NCBI GenBank assembly: GCA_051453625.1
Contig: JBOZIK010000001.1
Location: 192,830,117 to 192,894,116 of the forward strand
From: Welwitschia mirabilis
Lineage: Eukaryota > Gnetophyta > Gnetopsida > Welwitschiales
Length of the DNA: 64,000 nt
Direction: 5' to 3'
Each line of letters opens with the position of its first letter. Position 1 is the stretch's first letter. The position numbers and the translations under genes are program-made. Positions 21,628 to 31,340 of this stretch are shown here, one piece after another. Below the pieces are notes generated by a model, which saw nothing but the letters and a program-made list of their open reading frames with translations, searched no databases and was not told the DNA's origin.

Positions 21628-23222
21628 TGTATTCAAAGGATCATTGAACTCAGAGAAAAGGGGTGAATGTATTCTAACAAAAAAAATATTTACCAATAAC
21701 CAAATAAAAATGCATAATAGTAAATAGCTTACCAAAATAGCATGATTTCCAAACTTGAGTACCTCCACACATAGAGGTTAGATTTCTCTCACACCTATGG
21801 ATATTCTTAACCTATAAGAAAATAGTGATTTTCTAGCATAGCACCAACCTTACAATAATGAGAGTCTCCTTGCAAGGAAGTGCTCTCTTCCCTATAGGGA
21901 AATGATGGCTTTCTAGACACACTACTAATCTTACAACAATAAGAGTCTCCTAGTAAGGTAGCACTCTCTTCGTCACAGGGAAATAGTGGTTTTCCAAGAA
22001 CACCACTGACCGTACAATAATGAGTGTCTCTCCCAAAGATAACACTCTCATTCCTTTAGGGAAATAATTGTTTTATGGCTCACCATTAACCTTACAACAA
22101 AGTAAGTACTCACAGTCACAATATCAATGCAAACCTATAGAAGGGTTGCATTATAATGAGTCTGATTCAGTAGAAGAATGGACTCACAAAAATATTTAGA
22201 AATAAAATAGTTTAATAATGTAAGATCCACAAATACAATACAACAAGAAGCATGAAAGAGGTAGCTTTGATAAGGACTTAATTTCTTCTTGTTGTCATCA
22301 TCACGAGTGCAAATGAATGATGCAGTGATGTAGGATCCAAGAGCGAATAATGTAAACAATGCAAGTTCCTTAACAAATGATATCTTTGATCCTTTATGAG
22401 AAATTCCTATCAATCGTGCGATCTTCATTCTATACAAGATGCACTCATTGTATGCCTTAGATGCATGATCATTTTGTTCAAAGGCTATTGTTTATTCCGT
22501 GACGTTGAGCCTTAATACCATTGAATAAAAACTAGTTGTTTGACCTCAAATAGTAGCCATTTAAACTCTGTAACTATTGTGCAACAGATAGAAAACTTCC
22601 AAATGTTGGGCACATATCTTATTTTTAATCGACATGAGCTTTGATCCATAATTTCTTCAAATTTGTAGACATCTATTAATAGTCTGACGTCTTCACCTTG
22701 TAGACGTCTTTAGTGAACTTACCCAGGACTTAATGAAAATTAGTCTGTATAATCTTTGGGCCTCTGTGATCATGAATTCATAATGTAAAATTTGGTAGCT
22801 CATCTGAAACATAAAATATTAGTCAAAATATAAAATAACTCTGTTACCTGCTTTAGCTTAGTATAGATGTCTTTAAATATATAAACATCTTTATCTATGT
22901 CCGATTCAACTTTCAGCATAGTTATATTTGATGAGATAGTCGTCTTTAACCTTTGCCCTGAAAGCTAGTACATTAGAGACATCTTTAAGCTATAGGCATC
23001 TTCATCAGAGATGTCTTTAATTGTTTAAATGTCTTCCATTTTGTGGACATTTTCAGACTACTGATTTGCATTTCAACAACCGAGCCTTTTTATGAGATAT
23101 CATCTTTGAACATCCATCATCGATTTGTACTCATCATGATCTAATTTTCTTTACAATGGCCTGTCTACATAATGGCACAAAATATTTGACAAGTGGAATC
23201 ATCAAAACTAGATTTACTAACA
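21628..23222 (-). repeat. 3' LTR of element E4 (about 1.6 kb)
   Basis: Minus start TGTTAGTAAATC at 23222 and end ...GAATACA at 21628 (TG/CA ends), immediately preceded on the minus strand by an A13GGG polypurine tract. The GGGGTGAATG edge near 21660 parallels the LTRs of E1 and E3. It holds an 81-bp tandem repeat (21818-22115) and, at 22660-23060, spaced AGATGTCT/AGACATCT motifs. It interrupts the E3 integrase. Confidence 0.75.
21818..22115. repeat. 81-bp tandem repeat, about 3.6 units
   Basis: Units start at 21818, 21899, 21980 and 22061, each opening with GAAATRRTG and carrying CTTACAAYAATRAG and GCACTCTC-like parts, separated by CCCTATAGGG-like joints. Divergence between units is visible but the period is constant at 81. 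Confidence 0.88.
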
Positions 23223-23227
23223 ATATT

Positions 23228-23243
23228 CCCTTTTTTTTTTTTT
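23228..23243 (-). promoter_or_regulatory. polypurine tract of E4
   Basis: The minus strand has thirteen A followed by GGG, then AATAT and the TGTTAG LTR start. Position and composition fit a plus-strand primer. Confidence 0.65.
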
Positions 23244-24429
23244 GGTATTCAAAACTTAGCAAATCTCATTAGTGTAATCTCATTTAATCAACGAAAATTA
23301 AGTACTCATATTTTAGAGAAATGCACATAATCAATTTTTACAATGATATTGGAGAAACAAGATATTAACCACTTGAATGATTGATAAAGGTACATAGACA
23401 TTTAATAATCATCACATTAGCCACTTGAATAAGCATGTACACTATAAAGAATAAAGGCACCAAAACATTTGATAATTGCATTCAAGAATATTGACAATTA
23501 ATCAAATAAGATATGCTACTAGTAATGAACCAATAATTAGAATACAGCATAGGATTTAGATTGTGTGCCAACACAACATCATGAAAAGTAAGCTCATGGT
23601 AATTAAAAATTAGAGCATGTGATAATAGAAATGTGCTATATGATATGAAGGTCATGAAAAATGTGTTAATCAATAAAAATTAGAGCATATCATAATAAAA
23701 ATGTGCCAATGAAAAGGTGTGCTAACAAGCAATAGATAATAGCGATGTGTGCTAAAGGGACATGAGTGATCATCAACAAATAATGATGACACTCAGGGAT
23801 CCAATCCAAAAATCTCAAAGAAAAGTGCTCCATGCTGAATAGAATGTCCTCAAGCTAAAAACTAAAGAGCCCAATTGAATGCAACTAATTTTCCATTGAT
23901 TTGCCTAAACTGCTTTCCCTTTTTGGCTATAAAAAAAAAAGGACCTAATCATTGAGAGCAGAGTCACTCGTATAATTTATGCCTTCATCTTCTTCATCAC
24001 TATCATCATTATCATGGGTAGTGGAGGTTTGTTGGGTACAGGAGGAGGATGATGTGAGTGGTAAAATATGGTGCTTGGCACTAAGATGTCTCACCTAGGC
24101 CCTCATAGGACTATCTCCTCATATGTTGGTACGCCTGAGTAGTGGTGGACATTCCAAAAAGGCTAGCAGTGGTGATCTCTATGAAGGATGGTGGTACCTA
24201 AATAAAGAAAATTGGTTTCATCTAAATAGGCTTAATATGAGATGGCATTGGTGATGGTGGACGCAATGGAGATGGAGAAGGTAAGTGTAGTGGTGAAGAG
24301 GGTCTATGAGGTAATGGTGGTTGAGTAAGACGGTGAACTGAAATCTTGCTAAATGGATGATAGAAGATAAGAGGCTATACATCTTAGCTCTCGAACCCTA
24401 TCTCCTGCTATTGTTTCCTCTGTTGTAAT

Positions 24430-25700
24430 GGACCAAGAGCCTGTCACTCCCCCTGCACATGTGCATCCATGGAAGCTTGGTACTCCCCTTGATCTTGAGC
24501 CTCATCTTTAGATGACTTCTCTATAGAATCATTATCAACTACTTTACTAGAGTTATATTTTGTGCCATGTGGACCTGTAGGAGCTACTTCTTCTTCTTCT
24601 AATTTCTCCTTAGAATCTGACCATTTTGGAGTTCTCATGGATTCCCAACTCTCTACTAGTGCCTCTTCTTTGTTTGTTATGAATCTTTGTTTCTTTAGCC
24701 TCAATAAGTTTTTACCAATTTTATCAACTATTTTAGCTATTAACTTTAATTCTTTTTTGACAAATGAAGAGTTGTGAGTAGTAGTAGAATAAGATCACTG
24801 AAATTATGAAGGCCTCCTACTTGTGCCCTCATCTAGTGGCATTGGTACTATCTGTTTTGCACTAAACTCTACTAATGACTTCTTTTGGCGAATAAGATTA
24901 ACTTAAGAAATAGAAATGCTAGCATTGCTAATGATTAAACTAATAAGACAAAGATGATCAAACGTCTGGCCCTTACGAAACAAAGAGATAATATCCATGC
25001 ATAATATAAAATCCAAATCTATCTTTAATCTAATAAGCAAATAGTAAACAAAGAAGGTTTGTATGAGTTTCCAATAACTATAACTTCCTTCTCTAACTAA
25101 AATATTGTAAAACATGATCAAATTGAGAATAGAGGCATCTAGAATCATATCTTTCCTCTCTATGTTTTTCATAAAGTTCCTTTTAGTGTGCCCAAATAAA
25201 ACGTTGCTCATATTTCTTCATGACACACTAATAATTCTAGAAGTAAAAATTTCTTTGAACGAGTGCACATACAACTGAGAAAGATCTGAATCGTCTATGC
25301 CAAACAATGAATTGACAAAACCAGGAATAATTTACAATGAATTACAGTCACCTGAGTTTGAAAGGTACCTTTGCTATCATGTATTTCATGAAAGTTGTCA
25401 TAGAATTCTCTGACCACGGGATCTAGAATACTTAGTCCAACTAAATGATCCCAACCAAGTCTAGTGAAATAGGCCACAAGCTAATCTCTGCGTTGCCTCT
25501 GAAATCCAAAGGTTCTTTCTGCTATAATATAATTTCTTATCCATGTTCTATATCTTTAAGCAACTGTCTCATGATAGAACTCAGGTTCATACTGTGATCT
25601 TTATTGCTTTGAAGCTTATGCTTTGCCTCTAGAAGTATTGTCTGACTTTTTTCCAACCATGTTTGTGAGATATATAGAAAAACTGACCAAATAAACAACT
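24430..25700 (-). pseudogene. extra ORF of E4 ('putative plant transposon protein'-like)
   Basis: The minus reading starts near MVGKKSDNTSRGKA, then YRTWIRNYIIAERTFGFQRQ, VAYFTRLGWDHLVGL, SILDPVVREFYDNFHE and SKGTFQTQV (25477-25360), the diagnostic GW plus P-x-V-x-x-FY blocks of this domain. LILDASILNLIMFYNILVRE-type sequence follows (25110-25060), then an acidic, Ser/Glu-rich C-terminus (24704-24444, EEEEVAPTGPHGTKYN). Stops at several positions. This copy gives the clearest N-terminal domain of the four. Confidence 0.65.
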
Positions 25701-25760
25701 GAAATGTAAGATCCAATGAAAAATGTGCACCTGTGTAATGAAAAACCATATTGTTGCTTG

Positions 25761-26330
25761 CATTGGAGATGTCTCACAAATCCAAGATGTCTTAGTAGTG
25801 AAATATGAGAAAATGAGCTCTGAGAAATCTTTTAAAAGAGAGACAAGTTAAGTGGAGACTTGAACATGAGATTTGATGGCCTTTTTTCTAAATAAAAAGG
25901 GTGAAAACCCTAAATTTTTGGCACGTTTTAATTTTTGCAATAGTACAGTCTAGACATCTACAACCTGAAAGATGTCTAAACGCAAAATTAGATGTCTACA
26001 AGCTCAAAAACATCTTCTGCTAAAAAAATTTCAATACATTTTCTCCTGTCAAGATATCTACAAAATTCAAGATGTTTATTTGAAAAAATTAAAATAGCAT
26101 ACTTACCCTTTGAAGACATCTGCTTGCAAGAGATCTATAAAACTGAAGACCTCTGTAATGAAATTTCTAGATTTTTCGAATAGATCTATGACTACTACAA
26201 ACATAATAATAATACTTTTGAAGAAATAAATAACAAGTACATAATTTAATGTTTATTATTACATATACTCATAATCTCAACTCATAAAATGAATAAAATG
26301 TGAATTTGATAATGTAAATGATATTACCTA
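25761..26330 (-). repeat. LTR-like segment with spaced AGATGTCT motifs
   Basis: Between 25945 and 26155 AGACATCT/AGATGTCT variants recur about every 20-35 bp on both strands (TAGACATCTACAAC, AAGATGTCTAAAC, TAGATGTCTACAAG, GAAGACATCTGC). The same motif style occurs in the E4 LTR at 22660-23060, so this may be the decayed 5' LTR of E4. Boundaries and PBS not found. Confidence 0.4.
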
Positions 26331-26399
26331 TTAACTTAACTAATTGGGTAAAGCCCAATCTTTAAGTTCCTGCACAACCTTGTAATGTTTTGAATATCA

Positions 26400-27450
26400 A
26401 GAGATTTCAAGAATACATTGCAAGTAGATCATCATCATATTGTATCATGATGCCTTTGTTGTGCCTTTTGTGCTGTATTGAGTCCTTTTTGTAAGCTTCA
26501 CAAATTTGAATTTCTTCCAACCTAGAAGGTCCTCTTACACTTTTCCTTTTGTTCAAGTCCTCCTTTTCATGACTAACATGATCAAGACATTGCAAACACA
26601 AGGTCGGCAAGTACCTAACCTTCTAATGAGAGGGCTGGTGTTACTTCCTGATTTATCTTGATGTTCATTGACCTATAGTAAAATTACTAGAAACTACATT
26701 ATCTTGAGCAACAAAAGCATACAATTTCTTTGTGGGTTTCTCACATCCATCAGTATCCGTGTCATGGCTCTCTATTTAAGCCTCAGAACACTTGTTAGTT
26801 ATACTGTCATTTTTGATATTGCCTTAACTTAGTTGAAGGTTATCTTCAATATTTCTGTACTTAGTGTCTCCCTCCTTGAAGTTAGAAGATGAGTCATGTT
26901 GTTTAGAATCTAGTTCTACATTGTTTATGATTTGATGATCTATAGATATCCCTTTCTCTTTTAACTCTTTAGCTATTTATTCTACTCTAATTCTCTTAAC
27001 TTCGAGCTTTGCTAGAAGCTTTGGGCATTGAGCCCTTCTGTGATTTAGATAAAGGCAATAGCATTGATTTCGTAATGTGAGATAAAAGACTTTCTATATA
27101 TTATCTTACCTTTAATATTAAACAAGAGCAAATCTGGTCTTTGTTTTTGCATGTTGATCTTAACACCCACTTGATGAGTTGGCCTTAGACAAAAACAAAA
27201 AAAATTCTCCATGTATATAGTTGTACCTACTTGTGTAGCATGGACATCCATGTGTGAAGAAAAATGAGCTACAAGCCCTCTAGTGAGTTATTCTTACTCT
27301 AGTCAAAGTCTTCTTTGCATTATAAAGACTAAGAAATGCCAAAAGCATTCCATGTCAATTGTTTTTTCACAAATTCTGCCATTGCTTTAGTTTCAAAGCC
27401 AAAAAAAGGAAAAAAGGACCTCTGCTCTAAATAGATGCTAAGGTTAATCT
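26400..27450 (-). pseudogene. LINE ORF1 remnant (zinc-knuckle protein)
   Basis: Minus reading: HMDVHATQVGTTIYMENF, KINMQKQRPDLLLFNIKGKI and, after a frameshift, IYLNHRRAQCPKLLAK. The last is a degenerate CCHC-type knuckle preceded by the V-x-x-x-G-x-x-x-Y-x-x-x-P-like lead-in of plant L1 ORF1 (DUF4283 type). A charged C-terminal region follows to about 26400 (KEDLNKRKSVRGPSRLEE). No ORF2 follows on the left. RNA-binding role by family knowledge; moderate confidence. Confidence 0.45.
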
Positions 27451-27654
27451 AATGATTCTTGGTTTCTAGTTTTTTTTAACCTAATCTTGAAAAATCACAA
27501 TAGGTTGGTTCCCAGTTTATTTTAACCTGATCTTAAAAAACCATAACAGAAGGGATCTCGTTAATAAAAATGCCTATCAGATAGATGCTTGAAGGTGTCT
27601 TATAAAAAATATCTTCACCACATTTTCATCCATATTTGGGTTGCCCCCCTTATT

Positions 27655-28100
27655 AGAATAGGGTTCATTAGAAGTAAACTATCCATTTTTATTTCTTTTC
27701 TCTATCATTTGTATTACTTCTAATGAATAGGATTCATTAGAAGTAAAATTGTCGGCAGCCCTTGCGTATCGCATTTGCAGGATCCTTAGAAGAGAAGATT
27801 CGTTTGAAGTCTTTTTTCTGAGTATGAAGATTCCTCTTCTTCTTTCACGAAGTCCGGCATGGTGTTGGGAAAATACCTACTATTAGCCATTATCTCGACC
27901 GATTTCCCGCCTTTCTTCTTACCTCATTAACAAGTTGGTTACTAACTTGTTGAAATACCTCTCAATCCTACCTTCAAATTGAGGCGTGTTAGTGCAAACG
28001 TAGAGGGCATTCCAGAAACGGACATACATGTATGGGATGTTACATACCAGAAACTATGACAAAAGTATGCAAGATTTTGTAGAAAGGTATCATATGTCTG
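27655..28100 (-). other. CpG-retaining patch with short coding-like stretch
   Basis: At 27755-28020 the sequence keeps many CpGs (TTGCGTATCGC, CACGAAGTCCGG, TCTCGACCG, AAACGTAG), unlike the surrounding DNA. On the minus strand MYVRFWNALYVCTNTPQFEG continues about 16 more codons before a stop, and MPDFVKEEEESSYSEKR follows in another frame. Directly left, TTCATTAGAAGTAAA occurs twice directly and once inverted (27667-27745). I recognise no family. It might be a host exon, an organelle fragment or a LINE leader. Confidence 0.3.
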
Positions 28101-28199
28101 CAAACAAAGGAAACAAAAAGAACTATTTTAGAATTAGCAGGAAATGAAGTGGATACAATGAGATATTTGTAAAATTCATAATTGTTTCTTGAGATTTTG

Positions 28200-28720
28200 A
28201 TCCTTCTATTCTAGATTCTATCTCACCTTTGTCTCATGGACCAAATCAACTCTAACATTAAGCACCCCCATTTTTTATTTATTTTCTCTTTCTTGGAGCT
28301 TCTTCAGCTCCTTTCTAACTAAATTATATTTTGTATAGGATCTTGCTTCTTTCTTCTATAACTTAATATCTTCGTAACTCAATTTGAAATTCTCACTAAC
28401 TAAAGATTTGATCTAATTCATGGATGTCAATTTAAAGTGTTCCATGTTTTCTTTGGAAAACTTAATTTCCATATATATAAGAGGTAGAGAGGATTTAACT
28501 TGAGCTTCAAATTCATGATATGTTCATTTTATGTCTATAAGATCTTCCTTCTTATGTTAGTTCTGCTTATGCTAAGCCTTGAAAGTAATTATTTATTTTG
28601 GTCTTAAATTTTTGTAGCTTTCCTTTTAGTACTATAAAGATCATCTTTATATTTTTTGGAATAAACCATATTCAACATGATCTATGCATCAAAATGCCTT
28701 AATAAATTAATAAAACAATT
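28200..28720 (-). pseudogene. decayed coiled-coil coding region, family unknown
   Basis: The minus reading shows long charged-helix blocks with few stops: EAQVKSSLPLIYMEIKF, SKENMEHFKLTSMN, SLVSENFKLSYEDIKL, KKEARSYTKYNLVRKELKKL. Hydrophobic heptad spacing and high Lys/Glu suggest a coiled coil. It could be a gag spacer of a copia element or a host gene piece. Confidence 0.3.
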
Positions 28721-30116
28721 TTATTCATGTAAGAGGTTCCTTAAGAATACAAGTAACTCTTCTATTCGCTAGCTTTCTAATCGCTTTCTCTAATTTTTCA
28801 CTTTGTACAACTTATCTATTTCTCTCATCCTCTACTATTATGATAGTAAATAAGCACTTTATTAATTTACATGCAATGTTTTAGTAAGTGTGATTTAGCA
28901 AAAATAGCAAACGTAACTATTTAGAAAAAAAAAAAGAGGAAGGCTTTAAAATAACACAAGAAACTAAAAGAATAAAAAGTGACCTTTATTAATGACCTTT
29001 TATTTATAGACTTTTACCTTTGGTTTATAGACTTTTTATATGCTTACCATTACAAACTAGCCATTTGTTACTAAAATTCTTCTAGAAAGCCTAGAGGACT
29101 TATCTGTATAGGCATCCATTATAAAATCTTATGGTGCACTATGAAATAAATACATTAACAATGATTAACAAAACTAATCATTAGTAAATTCAACAAATAC
29201 TACCCATCTTTATTCTAGGTACTACCTCTTTTAATGGAGACTCTAGTGTCTACGCCCTTTTTTTATTTATGTATATGTGTTTCACATCAGCAACCTCAGC
29301 TTCTATTCACTATGCTTTTAAGAATTGTTCTAGTGTCTCGCTCTGATAGTATTCTTCTAAGCATTCTAACCAATATCACAAAATGTGGCTTAGGATGAAG
29401 TTGAGGAATTTAAATTAGATTGCATAAGGAATCCAACTTTACACAAATAAGAGACACTTAATAGGAGGAATTCTTTTATGTGATTTTGTGAATTTCACTA
29501 TCACTTGCACTAATTTGTAGACCTCTTCTCTAAACCCAATCATGACTTTAATCTTGTGTAACATACCTCACTTAAAAATGAGAGTTGATTTTGTCACTTC
29601 CATACTCTGTTGAATTAAATTAATCCTTTTATAAGTTAACCTCCATAAGATACCTAATTTTGATATTGAATAACACATCAAAAGTGTTTGCATGTCCTGC
29701 TAGTACCAAAGCCTAACATGTCCTTCTACACATAGCTACCTTCAACATTCTATGACATGAATTCTTATGTCTACTTCCATAAAACATGTCTAGAATAAGG
29801 CTTCGATATCTTTCTTCTTAAGGGAGGCTTTGTTGAATAGTAATATTACTTGAAAAATTATTGAGAAACCTTAATTAGGATATTAATCCTCATAAGCTTT
29901 TCAAGATAAACCATAATTTTATATACCATGATTAAAAGTCATAAGAAGTAATCTCTAATGCCAAGTAATGATTTCAATAATAAACATAGCATATATATTA
30001 GTTTTCTTTTATTTACTTTCCTTTTTATATCTATTATTTTCCATATTTTATCATTTTATGAATATTATTTTTATACTTTATTTTTATGGTTTTAACCATT
30101 TATTATATAATATCTA
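28721..30116. other. no gene recognised
   Basis: AT-rich; nothing beyond chance open frames. Confidence 0.55.
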
Positions 30117-30300
30117 TTACCAATGGGTTTGTATTCCAATCGGTGAGACATTCCTCTTCAATTTAAAAGGTTATGGATTTAAACCTATGGATTCCCTACT
30201 TAGTGCACTATGTGGTTAATTTAATCATTTGTTTAGGTGATTATGATGGGTACACTTTTGAGGAAGGTATAGTTAGTAACAATTTCAGGTTCGACAACCC
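30117..30300 (+). repeat. tRNA-derived SINE-like repeat, copy A
   Basis: It carries ATCGGTGAGACATTCC (box A side) and ATGGATTTAAACCTATGG (box B side), then AATTTAATCATTTGTTTAGG plus TGATTATGATGG and GTATAGTTAGTAA, the body shared with the five other copies. About 185 bp. Confidence 0.6.
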
Positions 30301-31026
30301 CAATTTTCTAACATTTACTATTTTTAATTGTTGATTAATGAATGTATGTTATTAAAATAGATTAAATTCCAATAAATATATTAGTTTATATAACTCTTTA
30401 TTATTTATGATTAGGTATTTATGGATCATAATCACAAGAAATAAATAAATAAATAGATATATTACTTACTTAGTGTCATAACTTCACCACTGAATCTTAT
30501 CTTTATATCCATATAAAACTTGTGTTACAAATCACATGAACAAAAGATATCATGGACTAATTTGTTTTCTTATAAAAAGATCCTAAAAATCTCTTGACAT
30601 AGATTAACTTCTTAATTCAGATAATATTCTCAATACTTTAAAGGCTAATTTTCCATGGGTAAACTTTCCGCGGGCTATAGTTAATGATTACATTAGTTGA
30701 GGCTAAGAACAAGCTTCTTATTTCTTTTAGTTTTATACATTTTCTAAATTTTAGACTTGAACAATGCTTAGTACACTTCTTCAAAAAATGGATTTCTCAA
30801 AGTTTATTATGTAAGTATTTTAACATCTTTTATCTTTTTATCTTTTCATTTATGAATCCTCATTTTTTTAGTTCTACATTCTCTTAGTAAAAACTCTTTT
30901 CTCTTTTTATTTCAAAAAAGAACTTATTTTTAAAATTCAATGAGGAATTTTACATCTTTGTTACATCATTAAGGAATGTCACTTTTCAATTACAAAAACC
31001 ATATATGTTTTACATTTAAATATGTT

Positions 31027-31216
31027 GGAAGTATATTGAACTTAAGACTTTTAGTGCATGTACCTTGATTTATGAGTATAGCTACCAGAATCCCCCAAAT
31101 GAATGATTTAAGTATGTTCAAAGCCTTATAGGATGTTAATCAATTCATCCAAAGATTCAGACCTATAACCTCTTAAACAGAGGATGAGTGTCCCACTAGT
31201 TGGATTACCATTTTAG
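31027..31216 (-). repeat. SINE-like repeat, copy B
   Basis: In plus reading ACTTTTAGTGCATGTACC, AATGAATGATTTAAGTATG, TCAGACCTATAACCTCTTA and GAGTGTCCCACTAGTTGGAT follow the family consensus in reverse. It lies just upstream of the plus-strand LINE. Confidence 0.6.
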
Positions 31217-31340
31217 TTACTTACATCTAAAATAGAAAATACACATAATACTTAAGCATCTAATTAGTTTTAAAGCATTAATAGGCTATTTACTTTCATA
31301 TTTAGAAATTATTTAAATAATTAGGAATAATTTTGATACT

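Larger units (their letters stand above)
23223..25760 (-). mobile_element. internal region of E4, apparently carrying only the extra ORF
   Basis: To the right of the 3' LTR lies about 1.2 kb without motifs (23244-24430), then the extra ORF on the minus strand up to about 25700. No gag, protease, integrase or RT reading appears between the LTR and the motif-rich segment at 25.9-26.2 kb. E4 may therefore be a non-autonomous derivative, or pol may have been lost by deletion. Confidence 0.5.

Noticed and set aside
22135-22437. 100-codon minus frame
   Set aside because: Falls inside the LTR of E4 and matches no protein; chance frame.
29968-30219. Hydrophobic 83-codon frame suggesting a membrane protein
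   Set aside because: Phe/Leu/Tyr-rich translation of an AT-rich stretch, overlapping SINE copy A; no family pattern.
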